A DNA stretch of 64,000 bases. It comes from Lactobacillus johnsonii ATCC 33200 (GTDB taxonomy: Bacteria > Bacillota > Bacilli > Lactobacillales > Lactobacillaceae). Below the pieces are notes generated by a model, which was not told the origin of the DNA, made no database searches, and saw only the letters and a program-made list of their open reading frames with translations. Below, one piece after another: positions 60,025 through 64,000 of this stretch. The stretch is taken from the NCBI RefSeq assembly GCF_000159355.1, contig NZ_GG670121.1, forward strand, positions 332,358 to 396,357, written 5' to 3'. Made by a program: the position numbers and the translations under genes. Numbering within the stretch: the stretch's first letter is position 1; each line of letters starts with the position of its first letter.

Positions 60025-61342
60025 CTACTAGTCCCTCCTTTCCTGCATTGTCTAACTGATTATTTGTATTAAGCCACTCATCTAAGGTCTTCCACTGCTT
60101 ATTAATCTTTACATAGTAAGCAGGCTCTAAATCTACTAGTTTCTTATTTTTACTGTTAGAAGATTTAGCCGTATAGCCAATAATAATTCTTTCGATATCT
60201 TTTCGGTGATATCCCTTTTGGTATAACTCATCCATGGCTACAGTAGTTGGAATTAAAGTTTTCTTTTCTCCATTAGTTGGAATTGGAATCTGTAAGTCTA
60301 AACTATTGAAGTTAATCGTCATCCCATTAGATGCAAATTTCACCTGTGCTCGCATCTTATATTTTCCTGGTAAAAAGATTGGATATTCTTCGACATAATT
60401 TTGATAAATAACTGTATTATCATCCGCATCAAAGAATCTTAAATCTGGTTCTGATAAACCAATCTTTCGCACGAAATACAAACTATCATTTAATTTACGA
60501 CTAATTGTCTTAGGAATTTGATCTTGTTGATAATCAGTATATTCATAGTTATGAGTATGTTTAGCAGCAATTAAACGCTCATATACTCCATTAGAGTATG
60601 TAATCGTATCGCCATTACTATGCTGGGTAGGATTGTTTGATCCTAACAAACGATAAACAAAATATGAATCAGATTCCTCATTAGTTAAGTAGCTATAAAC
60701 TGGTAAGCTTAGATTTTTTTCATAGAAAGGTAAATAGTCATCATGCACCTTTTCAAGAGTGACTGGCATTTGAGTTTGAGCGTTTCTAATATGCCCAATT
60801 AGGGTCTTAAATGAAACATCGTTTAAACGAACACGATAGATTGTATGGTTCTCATCATTACCTAAATAAATGTAGTCACTAGAAGTCGTTGAGACAAAAA
60901 AGCGATTAAATTTCCAACTATCAGTTTTTCTTACATTAGTTAAAAATAATGAGATCGTTATTTGATCTGAGTATGTTAGCTGAATATAGTTTGGATTTCT
61001 CAACATTTTTTCATACTTAGTTTGACTAGACCAGATTCGGATTGGCAAAAGCGGTCTTAAAGACTGAGTTAATTTAGAAAACTCCAAAGGTAAATTATTC
61101 TTTGTATCATAGACTTGATACATCTGTTTATTTTTAAAATAAAAAGTTTGCGTTGGTAGATAGATATCTCTTAAAGAACGTTGACCCAGATCCTTAGTTT
61201 GCGTTTGATTAGATGTTTCTTCAATTCTAGAAAATCGAGCATCTGATCCCCAAATGACAGCCGATAGAATAATTGATAAGACAACCATTGCAATTAAGCT
61301 AACACGCAGTGCCACTCTAGAAACTTTATCTTTAAACCTCAT
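60014..61342 (-). CDS. walH: WalH/YycH membrane-associated regulator of WalK
   Basis: ATG at 61342 gives 442 residues; the open frame runs further upstream antisense-free into walK but has no ribosome site there. One N-terminal membrane helix (about 17-37) precedes a large extracellular domain. The start overlaps the end of walK by 11 bases, typical of the block. YycH with YycI controls the WalK sensor activity. It is transcribed with walR and walK. Confidence 0.92.
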   Translation of the reverse strand: MRFKDKVSRVALRVSLIAMVVLSIILSAVIWGSDARFSRIEETSNQTQTKDLGQRSLRDIYLPTQTFYFKNKQMYQVYDTKNNLPLEFSKLTQSLRPLLPIRIWSSQTKYEKMLRNPNYIQLTYSDQITISLFLTNVRKTDSWKFNRFFVSTTSSDYIYLGNDENHTIYRVRLNDVSFKTLIGHIRNAQTQMPVTLEKVHDDYLPFYEKNLSLPVYSYLTNEESDSYFVYRLLGSNNPTQHSNGDTITYSNGVYERLIAAKHTHNYEYTDYQQDQIPKTISRKLNDSLYFVRKIGLSEPDLRFFDADDNTVIYQNYVEEYPIFLPGKYKMRAQVKFASNGMTINFNSLDLQIPIPTNGEKKTLIPTTVAMDELYQKGYHRKDIERIIIGYTAKSSNSKNKKLVDLEPAYYVKINKQWKTLDEWLNTNNQLDNAGKEGLVDGL

Positions 61343-63182
61343 CCCAGTTTTCTCCTTCCTCACTAATTGCTTCATATGGCAAAGAAATGTAGAAAGTTGA
61401 TCCAGAACCTTCAGCACTATCTGCCCAAATCCGGCCATGGTGTGCTTCTACTATCTCTTTAGAAATAGCTAATCCTAGTCCAGTTCCACCTTGCTTACGA
61501 GAACGAGCCTTATCAACACGGTAAAATCTATCGAAAATCTTATTTAAGTCTTTTCTTGGAATTCCCAATCCTTGGTCAGAAATACTTAAGATGACATGCT
61601 TTTGGGCTTGAAGAAGGCGAACTGTTATAACGCCCCCATCAGGTGAATACTTAATCGCATTGTTCATAATATTATCGATTACTTGCATCATCTTATCAGT
61701 ATCAATTTCTACCCATAAAGCTTGATGAGGAAATTCACGCTTGATTGAATACTTCTTTTTATGCATTTTATCTGTATCAGACTTCAGCATCATATCAAAA
61801 CGGTTTAGAACATGGTTAACAAAATCATTTAAGTTAACCCACTCTAAGTCCATTTTGGCTACACCACGATCCATTCTTGATAAGCTAAGGAGATCATTAA
61901 TCATCCTAATCATTCGCTCAGTTTCATCTTGGATAACATGTAAAAATTTCGGTGCAATATTTGGATCCTTCCATGCACCATCATTTAAGGCTTCAACATA
62001 GGCTCTTAAGCTTGTTAATGGGGTCCTAAGTTCATGTGAAACGTTAGACACAAATTGCTGTTGTTCCCGTTCATTTTTTTGCTGTTGCGTAATATCATGC
62101 AAAACACAAACTAGACCTGAAACAAAGCCAGTTACACGCTGAATTAAAGAAAAGTTAGCATGTAAAATCATTTCATCTCTTGTATTGTCATTTACCCGCA
62201 CAACTAATTCTTGTTGCGTACTTAAAAGATCTTGAATTGTAACATCTTTTAAGCCAAGCAAATTAGTAATCGGTTTTCCAATAACATCTTTTTCAGTTTT
62301 GCCTAAAAAGTCTAAGGCAGTTTCATTAATGATAGTAATATTTCCGTGACGATCAGTCGCAATAACCCCATCTGTCATATGGGTCAAAACATTATCTAAC
62401 CGTCTTCGCTCACTATCAGAAATCTCTTGAGTTCTCTCAATTCGTACCGACAAAGTGTTAAATGCTTCAGCTAATTGCCCTAACTCATCTTGCGCATAAA
62501 CCCGGACGTGTCCCGAATAATCTCCATTTGCGACCCGTAAAGCTTGCTTACGCATTTCTTCAATCGGCCGAGTTATGGCCCGGGAAATTACCAAGGCAAC
62601 TACCGCACCTAAGACAGCCGCAATTAACGAGGCAATCAAGAAGTAAAGAGAAACTTGCCGTAAGTTATTGAATACACCCTGTAAACTTGCTCTTACATAA
62701 ATAGCTCCCACAGGCGTATTAGTTCCATTAGCAGATGTTAATGGCGAGATTTGTACCATATAGTTTCCATTATCATTAATTACTTTAGAAACTTGTTTTC
62801 CATTTGAAAGCACGCTTTTTATATCTGCATTACTGGTTCGTTGTCCAATTCGATTCTGATCATTAACATTTGAAACAGCTCGGATCACGCCTTTATTATC
62901 TACTACCATTAATTGACTAATATCGCCAAGATTATAATTTGAAATAATCTGGCTTAGTTGTTGATTTGCACTCTTATTATTTGCCCTACTCAATTGACTA
63001 GCAATTTGGTTAGTAATAATGTTTGGTACTTGAATTGAAGACTCAAAATTCTGAATTGAGTTTTGTTCAAGCTGTCTAGTAAAAGATGCCCCAACTACTT
63101 CAATCGTTGCTAGTAGTAGCAACATAAAAATTATTGCGATTTTAAAATTAATAGAATTAAATACACTTTTTATTTTCTTCAT
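61332..63182 (-). CDS. walK: WalK (VicK) sensor histidine kinase
   Basis: ATG at 63182 gives 616 residues. Domains in order: membrane helix (about 14-34), extracellular Cache-like sensor (about 35-180), second helix (about 181-203), HAMP (about 204-255), PAS (about 265-335), HisKA with phospho-acceptor His383 (FVSNVSHELRTPL) and HATPase_c with NAIKYSPDGG, DQGLGIP and GGTGLGLAIS. It controls cell-wall hydrolase and envelope genes. The two-helix, PAS-containing layout is the Bacillus/Lactobacillus form. Confidence 0.97.
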   Translation of the reverse strand: MKKIKSVFNSINFKIAIIFMLLLLATIEVVGASFTRQLEQNSIQNFESSIQVPNIITNQIASQLSRANNKSANQQLSQIISNYNLGDISQLMVVDNKGVIRAVSNVNDQNRIGQRTSNADIKSVLSNGKQVSKVINDNGNYMVQISPLTSANGTNTPVGAIYVRASLQGVFNNLRQVSLYFLIASLIAAVLGAVVALVISRAITRPIEEMRKQALRVANGDYSGHVRVYAQDELGQLAEAFNTLSVRIERTQEISDSERRRLDNVLTHMTDGVIATDRHGNITIINETALDFLGKTEKDVIGKPITNLLGLKDVTIQDLLSTQQELVVRVNDNTRDEMILHANFSLIQRVTGFVSGLVCVLHDITQQQKNEREQQQFVSNVSHELRTPLTSLRAYVEALNDGAWKDPNIAPKFLHVIQDETERMIRMINDLLSLSRMDRGVAKMDLEWVNLNDFVNHVLNRFDMMLKSDTDKMHKKKYSIKREFPHQALWVEIDTDKMMQVIDNIMNNAIKYSPDGGVITVRLLQAQKHVILSISDQGLGIPRKDLNKIFDRFYRVDKARSRKQGGTGLGLAISKEIVEAHHGRIWADSAEGSGSTFYISLPYEAISEEGENWDEV

Positions 63183-63194
63183 TGGTCCTAATTG

Positions 63195-63223
63195 CAAAAA
63201 AAGCCACTATCACTAGTGACTTT
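63195..63223 (-). terminator. Terminator-like hairpin between walR and walK
   Basis: On the minus strand AAGTCACTA pairs with TAGTGGCTT (with a G-U pair) around GTGA, followed by TTTTTTTGC. It lies 6 bases after the walR stop and before the walK start, so some transcripts would end here and walR would exceed walK. Confidence 0.65.
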
Positions 63224-63228
63224 GATCC

Positions 63229-63936
63229 TTATTCATCTGATGGGTTTTTAACGTAATATCCTACTCCACGTCTGGTAACTAAAATTGTTGGTGAACTTGG
63301 ATTGTCTTCGATCTTTTCCCGCAAGCGTCGAACAGTTACATCCACAGTTCTAACATCTCCAAAATAGTCATAGCCCCAAACGGTTTGCAGTAAATGTTCT
63401 CTAGTCATTACTTGTCCCATATGCTGTGCTAAATAATGAAGTAATTCAAATTCACGATGCGTTAATTCAATTTTTTCACCATTTTTTTCAACCATATAAG
63501 CTTCAGGCATAATCACAAGATTGCCAATGGTAATATTTTTGTCTTCATCATCTTCAGTAGCTTTTTGAGTCAAGTCACGTCTACGCAAGTTTGCCTTTAC
63601 TCTAGCAACTAATTCTCGGTTAGAAAAAGGCTTAGTAACATAATCATCTGCTCCCATTTCAAGACCTAACACCTTATCAATCTCAGTGTCTTTAGCCGTT
63701 ACCATAATAATTGGCATATCATGAGTTTGGCGCACTTCACGTGCAACCTCTAAGCCGTCTTTTTTTGGTAACATCAAGTCAAGAATCATTAAATCGGGAT
63801 CATACTCCTCAACTTTTTTAACAGCTTCTTCGCCGTCGTATGCAGTGTCGACATCAAAGCCTTCCTTAGTCAGATTAAATTTAATAATGTCAGAAATTGG
63901 TTTTTCATCGTCAACGACTAAAATCTTCTTTGGCAT
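63229..63936 (-). CDS. walR: WalR (VicR) OmpR-family response regulator
   Basis: The 235-residue protein has a receiver domain with D9-D10, phospho-acceptor D53, and K102 (VTKPF), and a winged-helix DNA-binding domain (about 130-232) ending in [22 protein letters not shown] seen as [12 protein letters not shown] and the recognition helix. It is the essential regulator of cell-wall metabolism and is phosphorylated by WalK. The ATG follows GAGGAGGCATCAGT. It leads the walRKHIJ-htrA block. Confidence 0.98.
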   Translation of the reverse strand: MPKKILVVDDEKPISDIIKFNLTKEGFDVDTAYDGEEAVKKVEEYDPDLMILDLMLPKKDGLEVAREVRQTHDMPIIMVTAKDTEIDKVLGLEMGADDYVTKPFSNRELVARVKANLRRRDLTQKATEDDEDKNITIGNLVIMPEAYMVEKNGEKIELTHREFELLHYLAQHMGQVMTREHLLQTVWGYDYFGDVRTVDVTVRRLREKIEDNPSSPTILVTRRGVGYYVKNPSDE

Positions 63937-63965
63937 ACTGATGCCTCCTCAATATTAATAACTCT

Positions 63966-63994
63966 ATTATACTGTTTTCCCCACTTTTTTTAAA
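63966..63994 (-). promoter_or_regulatory. Promoter of the walRKHIJ-htrA operon
   Basis: On the minus strand TTTAAA (63994-63989), a 17-bp spacer and a perfect TATAAT (63971-63966), 30 bp before the walR ATG. The -35 box is weak. Confidence 0.72.
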
Positions 63995-64000
63995 CTTATG

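Noticed and set aside
1-64000. CRISPR arrays, prophage or insertion sequences
   Set aside because: No regularly spaced 25-40-bp repeats, transposase-like proteins or phage structural genes were seen on either strand.

Overview
The window looks like chromosomal DNA of a low-GC Lactobacillus, most likely the L. gasseri/L. johnsonii branch of the acidophilus group. The evidence is AT-rich sequence, AGGAGG-type ribosome binding sites, a surface protein with a C-terminal S-layer-type attachment region, a type II nucleoside deoxyribosyltransferase, and a walRKHIJ-htrA-rlmH block at the right edge of the kind that lies near the replication origin in lactobacilli. I saw no tRNA, rRNA, transposase, prophage or CRISPR array. 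The species is inferred from memory of gene content; no search was run.

Layout. 1-2.3 kb: a phnDCE-type phosphonate/phosphate ABC operon (minus), preceded by an unlisted 46-codon leader gene whose stop codon lies in a terminator. 2.3-7 kb: universal stress protein, a tyrosine phosphatase with a GntR regulator, an orphan PTS EIIA lacking a normal start codon, nucleoside deoxyribosyltransferase and a zinc-ribbon membrane protein. 7-16.3 kb: an amino-sugar island with GntR regulator, agaS, nagA, a mannose-family PTS (EIIB, IIC, IID, IIA) and a divergent 1019-residue GH31 glycosidase. Two near-identical ACTGGT(N4)ACCA operators and cre-like sites tie it together. 16.3-22.6 kb: esterase, YibE/YibF pair, CPA1 antiporter, MerR-type coiled-coil protein and ddl. 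22.7-30.9 kb: CAP/SLAP surface protein, a frameshifted TetR gene beside a membrane protein, an amino-acid permease behind an attenuator-like hairpin, prs, a hydrolase and a glycosyltransferase.

31-40.3 kb: secreted DUF1002 protein, a predicted minus-strand small RNA, RNase H, DUF915 hydrolase, zinc protease, cardiolipin synthase, a sirtuin with half a zinc finger, an alkyltransferase homologue whose active-site Cys is Ser, TerC, DUF488 and a 3-methyladenine glycosylase. 40.3-43.1 kb: a lysine riboswitch driving an amino-acid ABC transporter. 43.2-45.2 kb: a small membrane gene with an in-frame stop, and an HNH nuclease-HD hydrolase pair. 45.3-48.7 kb: an exopolysaccharide operon (degenerate GGDEF protein, an unlisted 48-residue membrane peptide, processive GT2 synthase, GH8 hydrolase). 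48.8-52.4 kb: small basic protein, HesB-like protein, anion transporter, LemA and HtpX. 52.4-56.1 kb: AraC regulator, then a TPP riboswitch and a ykoEDC ECF transporter. 56.1-64 kb: rlmH, a cluster of DnaA-box-like 9-mers, htrA and walJIHKR.

The main themes are regulated import (four systems with recognisable RNA or operator control), envelope homeostasis (WalRK, HtrA, Cls, HtpX, EPS) and several core-type genes carrying lesions or altered catalytic residues (tetR, htpX, alkyltransferase, sirtuin, small membrane gene, EIIA start). The lesions could be real decay or sequencing errors. Each is single-site and can be tested by resequencing or by alignment to close relatives.
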